21,402 bases of DNA from Actinomycetota bacterium. GTDB lineage: Bacteria > Actinomycetota > Humimicrobiia > Humimicrobiales > Humimicrobiaceae. A program made the position numbers and the translations under genes. The stretch is from NCBI GenBank assembly GCA_004376325.1, contig SOKC01000073.1, positions 1 through 21,402 of the forward strand, in the 5' to 3' direction. Positions 7,987-13,605 of this stretch are shown piece after piece. The notes beneath the pieces were generated by a model, which did no database searches, was not told the DNA's origin, and worked only from the letters and a program-made list of their open reading frames with translations. Numbering within the stretch: the stretch's first letter is position 1; every line of letters starts with the position of its first letter.

Positions 7987-8003
7987 TCTGGCTGAATGCC
8001 AGA
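7987..8003. repeat. Small hairpin TCTGGC-5 nt-GCCAGA
   Basis: A perfect 6-bp stem with a 5-base loop, 32 bases after the recombinase fragment's stop. No T tract follows on either strand, so it is not a typical intrinsic terminator. It may belong to the recombination region. Confidence 0.4.
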
Positions 8004-8034
8004 ATTTCTCCATCCTGATATTTTTTGTCATATC

Positions 8035-8311
8035 TCACTCTCTTTCAAGGTTTAAACTGTCAAGTGGACTTTTAATTCTCCCTACGTCTTTTGTGCTTAC
8101 ATGGGTATAAATTTCAGTTGTTTTACTGCTTTTATGCCCTAAAATTTCTTGGATATATCTCAAATCAGTTCCACTTTCTAAGGATTCTAGCTTTGTTAAA
8201 GTAGTATAAGAAATATCGGCTTTTCTTGCAAGAACCGTCTTGTGTATGTCTTGCATAAGTCTTGTGTAAGCCCCTTTTCCTTCAAAATTCCTTTATGTTA
8301 TCATCAAACAT
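8035..8311 (-). pseudogene. Broken HTH-XRE gene fused to the C-terminus of an IntI/Xer-like tyrosine recombinase
   Basis: The 3' part (about 8035-8160) encodes LESGTDLRYIQEILGH, then a TTEIYTH motif with the nucleophile Tyr, ending RIKSPLDSL. This is the end of a tyrosine recombinase; the SPLD tail resembles integron integrases. The catalytic HxLRH arginine region and everything upstream are missing. The 5' part, from ATG 8309-8311, reads MFDDNIKE, then ILKEKGLTQD, then LARKADISYTTLTKLES in three different frames, which together make the helix-turn-helix of an XRE regulator. The frame breaks are explained by a base lost near 8289 and a roughly 22-bp tandem duplication around TACACAAGAC (8232-8270). 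The two parts join at a shared LES(G). An open frame from ATG 8256 would give a 73-aa hybrid. It cannot be an active recombinase; whether any product is made is unknown. Confidence 0.7.
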
Positions 8312-8402
8312 ATTTTATCTGCGATATTATTTCCAGAATTTTATAGCATTCATAGAGTAGCATTTTTTGATATTATCTACCTAAAAGAAGAAGGTGGTAA
8401 GA

Positions 8403-8448
8403 GAAAAATAAGCGTCATCAAATTTCATAGAAACTTAATGACGCTTAT
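8403..8448 (-). terminator. Strong hairpin plus T tract (intrinsic terminator or short RNA)
   Basis: ATAAGCGTCAT (8408-8418) and ATGACGCTTAT (8438-8448) form a perfect 11-bp stem. Read as minus-strand RNA the pairing continues through two G-U wobbles to a 19-bp stem with a UAU triloop, followed by five T (8403-8407). On the plus strand the wobble positions become mismatches and no T run follows, so the minus strand is the functional one. It lies about 415 bases past the pfkA stop and directly downstream of the promoter at 8457-8485. Confidence 0.65.
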
Positions 8449-8456
8449 ACTTGTAA

Positions 8457-8485
8457 AATATAATAAATTATTAGACAATTGTCAA
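8457..8485 (-). promoter_or_regulatory. Consensus sigma70 promoter facing the recombinase/cassette region
   Basis: Minus strand TTGACA (8480-8485), 17-base spacer, TATATT (8457-8462); a near-perfect promoter. Transcription would begin near 8450, at the foot of the 19-bp hairpin. It is placed to transcribe the XRE/recombinase remnant and perhaps the cassettes, unless the hairpin terminates it. Confidence 0.6.
8474..8483. promoter_or_regulatory. Palindrome GACAATTGTC overlapping the -35 box
   Basis: A perfect 10-bp palindrome that includes most of the -35 hexamer of the promoter at 8457-8485. A repressor dimer bound here would block the promoter; the decayed XRE gene downstream may once have encoded it. 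Inference from position only. Confidence 0.4.
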
Positions 8486-8670
8486 TATACAATCAATATT
8501 TAGCCATCTACATTTTAAAAATATACACCTAAAATATTTTCACTCATTGTTGTTACATTGCGAAATATATCATGAGTATCTTTGAAAAGTACATCGTAAA
8601 AAATTTTATCAATATCACAATATCATCTAATTCTTTTCGTTAAGTCTTTCATATATGTCTTGCTTGATTC

Positions 8671-8699
8671 TTGATAATAATCTGGATAAATTGTATTAT
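8671..8699 (+). promoter_or_regulatory. tRNA-Leu promoter
   Basis: TTGATA (8671-8676), 17-base spacer, TATTAT (8694-8699). The predicted start falls a few bases before the tRNA at 8709, as is usual for tRNA genes. Confidence 0.6.
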
Positions 8700-8708
8700 T
8701 TCTAAAGC

Positions 8709-8797
8709 GCCGGAGTGGCGGAATTGGCAGACGCGCTGGACTCAAAATCCAGTGAACCGCGAGGTTCGTGTCGGTTCGACCCCGACCTTCGGCACCA
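8709..8797 (+). tRNA. tRNA-Leu (anticodon CAA)
   Basis: Complete class II tRNA of 89 bases with the CCA end encoded (8795-8797). The acceptor stem pairs GCCGGAG (8709-8715) with CTTCGGC and includes one G-U pair. The anticodon stem is CTGGA/TCCAG with loop CTCAAAA, giving anticodon CAA at 8743-8745 (reads UUG). The variable arm pairs GAACC with GGTTC over a GCGA loop, and the T arm is GTCGG-TTCGACC-CCGAC. It is the only plus-strand gene in the window and sits between the histidine cluster and the cassette island. The remnants lie on its 5' side, so it does not look like the integration site of the island. Confidence 0.97.
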
Positions 8798-8864
8798 GTA
8801 AAAAATCTGACCGTAACATATACTATCTACTATAAATATCAGGAAATCATTAAACAATATAATT

Positions 8865-9830
8865 TTATAAAGCAAGGATATGCGCTAATCTGTATAAATC
8901 TTCGTCTATGTTTTTCTTTGTCTCAAGAATATCTTCAAATTTAGATGTTTCTATTTTCATGCTCTTAATTCCTATCATACAGTCGCTCTCACCTTCCATT
9001 AAGAGGTCTACAGCCTTTTTACCAAACTCGGCTGCAAGTATCCGGTCCGTTGCAGACGGAGAACCTCCTCTTTGTATATGGCCCAGTACCGAGATTCTCA
9101 CTTCGTGACCCACCAGCAATTTAATAGAAGATGCAACATCGCTTGCACTGGCTGCTCCTTCTGCAACTATAATTAAAGTATGTCTTTTACCCTCTCTGTG
9201 GTGCTTGATCTCATTGGCAATTTTAGCTAAATCAACCTTTATTTCAGGAATCAATATATAGTCAGCGCCACATGCAATTCCCGTATTTACTGCAATCATC
9301 CCTGAATCTCTTCCCATTACTTCTATTACAAATATCCTGTCATGTGAAGATGCCGTATCCCTGATTTTTGACATGATATCAATTATTACATTAAGGGCGG
9401 TATCAAATCCAATACTATAATCAGTACCCGCAACATCATTATCTATAGTTACCGGAATACCCACAACTTGAATCCCTTGCTTGTGAAGTTCATGAGCGCC
9501 CCTGAACGTGCCATCCCCGCCAACTACCACCAGCCCTTCTATCTTGTTTTTTTTCAGATTATTTATAGCTTCCTTCTGGCCTTCCCTGCATTTGAATCTC
9601 TCCGATCTGGCTGAATAAAGAATTGTTCCCCCTCTGTCAATAATTCCACCAACCGCATTTAAATCCAGCACTTTAAAATCATTATTGATTAATCCTTTAA
9701 AACCCTCATAGAACCCGTAAACTTCCAGATTATTATATATTGCATATCTCGTAACTGTCCTTATAACTGCATTCATCCCGCCGGCATCTCCGCCACTGGT
9801 CAACAGTCCAATCCTTCTTTTTTCTCCCAC
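8865..9830 (-). CDS. pfkA: 6-phosphofructokinase (ATP-type)
   Basis: Phosphorylates fructose 6-phosphate to the 1,6-bisphosphate in glycolysis; 321 aa, normal for bacterial PfkA. Seen: GLLTSGGDAGGMNA at the N-terminus (nucleotide binding), GGDGT (the Gly after GGD marks ATP rather than pyrophosphate use), PVTIDND with the catalytic Asp (usual ATP form PGTIDND, pyrophosphate form PKTIDND), MGRDSG, and GHIQRGGSPSATDR near the C-terminus. The start is GTG at 9828-9830, with GAGGAG (9839-9844) 8 bases upstream; the longer frame from GTG 9839 would overlap that ribosome binding site. It begins 13 bases after hisIE, so it is probably the last gene of the histidine operon. The Val in PVTIDND makes the phosphoryl donor less than fully certain. 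Confidence 0.94.
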   Translation of the reverse strand: MGEKRRIGLLTSGGDAGGMNAVIRTVTRYAIYNNLEVYGFYEGFKGLINNDFKVLDLNAVGGIIDRGGTILYSARSERFKCREGQKEAINNLKKNKIEGLVVVGGDGTFRGAHELHKQGIQVVGIPVTIDNDVAGTDYSIGFDTALNVIIDIMSKIRDTASSHDRIFVIEVMGRDSGMIAVNTGIACGADYILIPEIKVDLAKIANEIKHHREGKRHTLIIVAEGAASASDVASSIKLLVGHEVRISVLGHIQRGGSPSATDRILAAEFGKKAVDLLMEGESDCMIGIKSMKIETSKFEDILETKKNIDEDLYRLAHILAL

Positions 9831-9843
9831 TAAAATCACTCCT

Positions 9844-10500
9844 CTATTTTCTTCTATTTTTTAATTCATCAAATAATTCTCCTAAAGTAATCTTCTTTTC
9901 AACCATCAAGACCAGTAAATGATAAACAAGGTCAGCTATCTCACTTACCATATCCTGTTTTTCCTGATGCTTTGAAGATAAAATAACCTCCATACTTTCT
10001 TCACCGAATTTCTTTATTATTTCATCCAATCCCTTTTTGTGCAGAGAATAGGTGTAAGAATCAGAAACCTTATTTTTAATTCTACTTTCAATAACGCCAT
10101 ACAGCTCATCAAGTATATTTTGTTTTGAGTTCTCTTTGAAATATTTTTTAAAATCTAAATTACTGTCAATATTTTCCAGAGTCCTGTAAAAGCAGCTTCT
10201 CATCCCGGTATGACAGGCATTTCCTATCTGTTCCACACTAACAAGCAAGGCATCCCCGTCACAATCATACTTTATTTCTTTTATTTTCTGTATATTTCCC
10301 GAGACTTGCCCTTTATTCCAGAGCTTTTTTTTTGTTCTGCTCCAGAACCAGGTTGTTCCTGTGCTCAGGCTTTTTTTAAGAGATTCTTTATTCATATAAG
10401 CCAGCATAAGAACTTCTTTCGTCCTGTAGTCCTGAATTACAGTCGGGATTAGACCGGTATTTTTATTCTCTTCTATATTAATTTTTTTACCCTTTTTCAT
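9844..10500 (-). CDS. hisIE: Bifunctional phosphoribosyl-AMP cyclohydrolase / phosphoribosyl-ATP pyrophosphatase
   Basis: Catalyses the second and third steps of histidine synthesis. The HisI domain (about residues 8-108) shows YDCDGDALLVSVEQIGNACHTGMRSCFYR with the three zinc-binding cysteines C80, C96 and C103. The HisE domain (about 128-213) shows KKFGEESMEVI and SEIADLVYHLLVLM, the helical MazG-like pyrophosphatase fold with its acidic metal ligands. 218 aa fits fused HisIE. ATG 10498-10500 has a weak AAGGA about 12 bases upstream. It lies 101 bases after hisF and just before pfkA. Confidence 0.97.
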   Translation of the reverse strand: MKKGKKINIEENKNTGLIPTVIQDYRTKEVLMLAYMNKESLKKSLSTGTTWFWSRTKKKLWNKGQVSGNIQKIKEIKYDCDGDALLVSVEQIGNACHTGMRSCFYRTLENIDSNLDFKKYFKENSKQNILDELYGVIESRIKNKVSDSYTYSLHKKGLDEIIKKFGEESMEVILSSKHQEKQDMVSEIADLVYHLLVLMVEKKITLGELFDELKNRRK

Positions 10501-10601
10501 AATTTTTTAATTCCTTTTCATATTTATCTAATCATTTAAATTTTTAATATTATCAATACTTAGAAATTAAATATCAATATTGCTGTAAAATAATACCGGA
10601 C

Positions 10602-11360
10602 TCATATCATTACACTTATTCCTTCAGATTTTAAATACTCCTTAGCTTCTCTTATTGTATATTGTCTGTAATGAAAAATTGACGCTGCCAGAACTGCATC
10701 AGCACCTGCATATTTAATTACATCTCTTAAATGTTCCAGTTTTCCAGCTCCACCTGAAGCTATAACCGGTATGTTTACAACAGAGGTAACTGCGCCGGTA
10801 AGGTCTATATCATAACCATCCTTCGTTCCGTCCTTGTCCATACTTGTAAGCAATATTTCACCTGCTCCAAGCTCTTCTGCCCTTTTTGCCCAGTCAACTG
10901 CATTCATACCGGTAGGAGTTCTTCCTCCATTTATATATACCTCCCAGAAATCTTTATTCTTATATTTTGCATCAATGGCAACCACTATACATTGACTCCC
11001 AAAAATCTTTGAAGCTCTATTTATTAAAGAAGGATCCCTGAATGCGGATGTGCTTATTGAAATCTTATCAGCGCCTTTTTGTAATATTTCCCGTATATGT
11101 TCTATCCTGCTTATACCTCCACCTATAGTAAATGGTATAAATACTTTTTCAGCAGTTTTACTTGCAAGATCAACTACTGTTTTTCTCCTTTCATGGGAAG
11201 CTGTTATATCTAAAAATACAATTTCATCAGCACCCTCCTTATCATAAAAAGCTGCCAGCTCTACCGGGTCACCCGCATCCTTTATATCCACAAATTTTAT
11301 ACCTTTTACTACTCTTCCCTTATCCACATCCAGACAGGGAATTATTCTTTTAGTTATCAT
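10602..11360 (-). CDS. hisF: Imidazole glycerol phosphate synthase, cyclase subunit
   Basis: TIM-barrel lyase that uses ammonia, normally channelled from HisH, to turn PRFAR into imidazole glycerol phosphate and AICAR. 252 aa. Both catalytic aspartates are present: D11 (IIPCLDV) and D130 (VVAIDAKY). Phosphate-binding TIGGGI (about 78-83) and SGGAG near the C-terminus are intact. Its ATG overlaps the hisA stop by 4 bases (ATGA), typical translational coupling. The partner glutaminase hisH upstream is deleted internally, so HisF would have to use free ammonia or a HisH encoded elsewhere. Confidence 0.97.
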   Translation of the reverse strand: MITKRIIPCLDVDKGRVVKGIKFVDIKDAGDPVELAAFYDKEGADEIVFLDITASHERRKTVVDLASKTAEKVFIPFTIGGGISRIEHIREILQKGADKISISTSAFRDPSLINRASKIFGSQCIVVAIDAKYKNKDFWEVYINGGRTPTGMNAVDWAKRAEELGAGEILLTSMDKDGTKDGYDIDLTGAVTSVVNIPVIASGGAGKLEHLRDVIKYAGADAVLAASIFHYRQYTIREAKEYLKSEGISVMI

Positions 11361-12094
11361 TGTCTCAGTCCAATCTCTATTGCTTTTCTTAAATTAATTT
11401 TAGCTTTTTCTTCATATAAAGCTTTTCCTATTATTATTCCGCTAATCCCCATATTTTCCATTTTCTTCAAATTAATAATGTCCGCCATGCTCCCAATCCC
11501 CCCGGCAACTATAAATTTCATTTTAGAACTTTCTAAAATTTTCTTAATAAATTCAAAATTAACACCCTTAAGTGTGCCATCCCTTGATATATCGGTAATA
11601 ACTACTTCCGTTACACCTAATTTTTCCACTTTTTTTATAAATTTAAATATGCTGTCTTTAGATTTTTTTTGCCATCCATTTTTAAAAATCATTCCATTTC
11701 TATCATAATCAAGACTCAAAATCACCCTGCTCTTATAATCTGAGATGCTCTTCTTTAAGAAATCTATATCTTCTATAGCTCTGGTTCCCAGAATAACTTT
11801 ATCTATCCCGTTTCCAAGAACTTTTTTGATTGCTTCAGAATTTCTAATTCCTCCTCCATACTGTATTTTTATATCTATTTTCTGTTTTATTTTAAATGCT
11901 ACTTTCAGATTCTCTGTCTTGCCGGTTCTTGCGCCATCCAGATCAACAATATGCAGCCATTCTGCCCCTTCCTTTTTCCATTTTTCCGCTACTTTAACTG
12001 GACTTTCAAAATATTTTTTTTTGGTATCAAATTTACCTCTGGTCAGTCTTACACAGGCACCGTCAATTAAATCTATTGCTGGTATTATTATCAT
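11357..12094 (-). CDS. hisA: ProFAR isomerase (phosphoribosylformimino-AICAR-P isomerase)
   Basis: TIM-barrel isomerase, fourth step of histidine synthesis. 245 aa. Catalytic D8 (IIPAIDLIDG) and D129 (ILSLDYD) are present, as are the phosphate-binding QYGGGIR (about 78-84) and VAGGIGS segments. The start ATG 12092-12094 is preceded by AAAGGAAAAAGG. It directly follows the hisH remnant and overlaps hisF by 4 bases. Confidence 0.96.
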   Translation of the reverse strand: MIIIPAIDLIDGACVRLTRGKFDTKKKYFESPVKVAEKWKKEGAEWLHIVDLDGARTGKTENLKVAFKIKQKIDIKIQYGGGIRNSEAIKKVLGNGIDKVILGTRAIEDIDFLKKSISDYKSRVILSLDYDRNGMIFKNGWQKKSKDSIFKFIKKVEKLGVTEVVITDISRDGTLKGVNFEFIKKILESSKMKFIVAGGIGSMADIINLKKMENMGISGIIIGKALYEEKAKINLRKAIEIGLRQ

Positions 12095-12274
12095 TAACCT
12101 TTTTCCTTTACCATACTTGAAAAAATTTTCCAGCAGTCTTTAAACTGCCAGCGCTTTTGCGTTACTTATAACTCTTGCATTGCTGGTTACTATGACATTA
12201 GCGCCAATCCTACTAAAAGCATTTTCCACACTGCTGATATTACCCATATTATAATTTATTACTGCAATATACAT
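12095..12274 (-). pseudogene. hisH: hisH remnant: N-terminal 44 codons and C-terminal scrap, core deleted
   Basis: HisH is the glutaminase subunit of imidazole glycerol phosphate synthase, about 200 aa. From ATG 12272-12274 (AGGA six bases upstream) the frame gives the typical N-terminus YIAVINYNMGNISSVENAF and continues IGANVIVTSNARVISNAKALAV, then TAA at 12140-12142, just where PGVGAF should follow. The next bases read RLLENFFKYG, which matches the usual C-terminal end of HisH. The whole glutaminase core, with the nucleophile Cys and the His/Glu of the triad, is missing (about 145 codons). The junction has GCTGG on both sides and a small GCAGT/ACTGC inverted repeat. No glutaminase activity is possible. 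An assembly gap closed wrongly is the alternative. Confidence 0.85.
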
Positions 12275-12362
12275 AGTTAATCCTGTTATACCCCAATCCG
12301 ATATTTTATTTTTGATTTATCATTAATGTTACTTACTTAAAACCGGTCTTTTATTTTACAAC

Positions 12363-12947
12363 CTACATTAAACCTTTAGTTGAAGGTATGGTACCGGTTC
12401 CTGACTTCCTGCTTGCATTATGGAGAACAATACCAAAAGCTTTAAAGATTGCTTCTATGATATGGTGAGAGTTTAACCCAGTATTTTTATTTATATGAAG
12501 ATTTATAAAACTGTTACTGACAAGAGCTCTGAAAAATTCTTCAATTACGATGGTCTCTATTCCATCAAGTTTCTCATATTCTATATCAACATTATATCTC
12601 AGATAAGCTCTTCCTCCTATATCAATGGATATAGTTACCTCTGTCTCATCCATCGGTAATAAGATATATCCGAATCTTTTAATTCCTCTTTTATTTTTCA
12701 GGCACTCAAAAATAGCCTTACCCAGACAAATGCCTACATCTTCTATTAAATGGTGGCAACCCGCCTTCAGATCACCGGAAGCCTGGAGTTTCATATTAAA
12801 ATTGCCATGTCCGGTAAAGCTTTCAAGAATATGATTGAAAAAAGGTATCGAGGTCTCTATATCAGCAATTCCACTGCCATCCAGATTAAATTCAAGTTTT
12901 ATGTCAGTTTCTTTGGTCTTTCTAATTATTTTTGTTTTTCTTTCCAT
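12363..12947 (-). CDS. hisB: Imidazoleglycerol-phosphate dehydratase
   Basis: Manganese-dependent dehydration of imidazole glycerol phosphate to imidazole acetol phosphate. 194 aa, the stand-alone size, without the histidinol-phosphatase domain fused in enterobacteria. Metal-binding His/Glu motifs are all visible: FFNHILESFTGHG (about 36-48), GCHHLIEDVG (63-72), LNSHHIIEAIFKA, and the C-terminal IPSTKG. ATG 12945-12947 follows hisG by 10 bases. hisD and hisC, often between hisG and hisB, are not here. Confidence 0.97.
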   Translation of the reverse strand: MERKTKIIRKTKETDIKLEFNLDGSGIADIETSIPFFNHILESFTGHGNFNMKLQASGDLKAGCHHLIEDVGICLGKAIFECLKNKRGIKRFGYILLPMDETEVTISIDIGGRAYLRYNVDIEYEKLDGIETIVIEEFFRALVSNSFINLHINKNTGLNSHHIIEAIFKAFGIVLHNASRKSGTGTIPSTKGLM

Positions 12948-12957
12948 TTCTATTTTT

Positions 12958-13605
12958 TTATTTTATTACATTTTTAATGTTATTTACAAAATTTCTTATT
13001 AAATCATATTTAATCCTATAACTTGTAATATTTGCAATCAATCTGGTTGTTGAAACAACAATTTCTTCCATTTCCACTAAATTATTCTCTTCCAGTGTCT
13101 TACCGGTGGAAGTTATATCCAGTATCTCGTCAGCAATTCCTAAAATAGGAGCCAGCTCTACTGAACCATGCAATTTTATTATTTCTACCTGTATACCTTT
13201 CCGATCAAAATATTTTTTTGCAATGTTTGGATAACTGGTAGCAACTTTTATAGAACCAAAATGCCCGTAATGTTCTTTTACTTTCCGGGCACAATCTTTT
13301 AGGGTGGCTAAAATTATCCTGCATTTTCCATTTTTTAAATCCAGCAGTTCATACACATTACTTTCCTTTTCCAGCAGGACATCTTTTCCTGAAAAGCCGA
13401 TATCACAAGCACCATGTTCAACATATACCGGAACATCCATTGGACGCGAGAGGACATATTGTATTGAATCCTCTCCAGAATATATAAAAAGCTTCCTGTT
13501 TTTTTCCATCAAGGGCTCTATATCATATCCTGCTTTTTTTAATATATTCAGGCACTGGTCAAACAAATATCCTTTTGGAACGGCGATTTTAATTCCTTTT
13601 TTCAT
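12958..13605 (-). CDS. hisG: ATP phosphoribosyltransferase, short form
   Basis: First and committed step of histidine synthesis (ATP + PRPP). 215 aa, i.e. the short HisG lacking the C-terminal regulatory domain, which needs HisZ for activity and feedback control. Seen: IAVPKGYL at the N-terminus, a DIGFSGKDVL segment (about residue 68), and the PRPP-loop region EILDITSTGKTLEENNL near residue 160. The ATG at 13603-13605 overlaps the end of hisZ by 17 bases, so the two subunits are translationally coupled. Confidence 0.96.
   Translation of the reverse strand: MKKGIKIAVPKGYLFDQCLNILKKAGYDIEPLMEKNRKLFIYSGEDSIQYVLSRPMDVPVYVEHGACDIGFSGKDVLLEKESNVYELLDLKNGKCRIILATLKDCARKVKEHYGHFGSIKVATSYPNIAKKYFDRKGIQVEIIKLHGSVELAPILGIADEILDITSTGKTLEENNLVEMEEIVVSTTRLIANITSYRIKYDLIRNFVNNIKNVIK

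Larger units (their letters stand above)
6280..8311 (-). mobile_element. Integron-like cassette array remnant with recombinase fragment
   Basis: On the minus strand the order is: broken HTH/tyrosine-recombinase gene (8311-8035), repeat-rich attI-like segment (about 8003-7912), TPR-gene cassette (7911-7001), exonuclease cassette (7001-6289). Each cassette gene is followed within tens of bases by an imperfect inverted repeat with attC-like ends. The cassettes share 5' ends of the form TTAWRTGAAATGnCAG, and each cassette's 5' end is complementary to the end of its own attC, as expected if the site is completed on circularisation. The genes are less Lys/Ile-rich than the flanking chromosomal genes. 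In classic integrons intI opposes the cassettes; here the recombinase fragment points the same way, as in the inverted Treponema-type arrangement. No full-length integrase is present. Confidence 0.6.
8312..8708. other. Gene-free stretch between recombinase remnant and tRNA-Leu
   Basis: AT-rich, with no intact gene. It contains a large hairpin (8408-8448), a minus-strand promoter with a palindrome (8457-8485) and the plus-strand tRNA promoter (8671-8699). A minus-strand frame from ATG 8650-8652 to TAA 8515-8517 would encode about 45 residues but has a TGA as its tenth codon, so it is at best a decayed small gene. Confidence 0.55.

Noticed and set aside
7919..8003. CRISPR-like repeats
   Set aside because: Only two copies of a 12-bp repeat, arranged with inverted halves; there is no spacer series and no cas gene.
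8408..8448. Hairpin as a plus-strand terminator or as the end of a transposon
   Set aside because: On the plus strand the inner stem has mismatches and no T run follows; no second copy or transposase is present.
6283..8797. tRNA-Leu as the integration site of the island
   Set aside because: Elements using tRNA genes normally join the 3' end. Here the remnants lie on the 5' side and no duplicated tRNA end is seen.
11745..12143. Plus-strand 132-codon frame
   Set aside because: Antisense of hisA and the hisH remnant; no ribosome binding site and no family signature.
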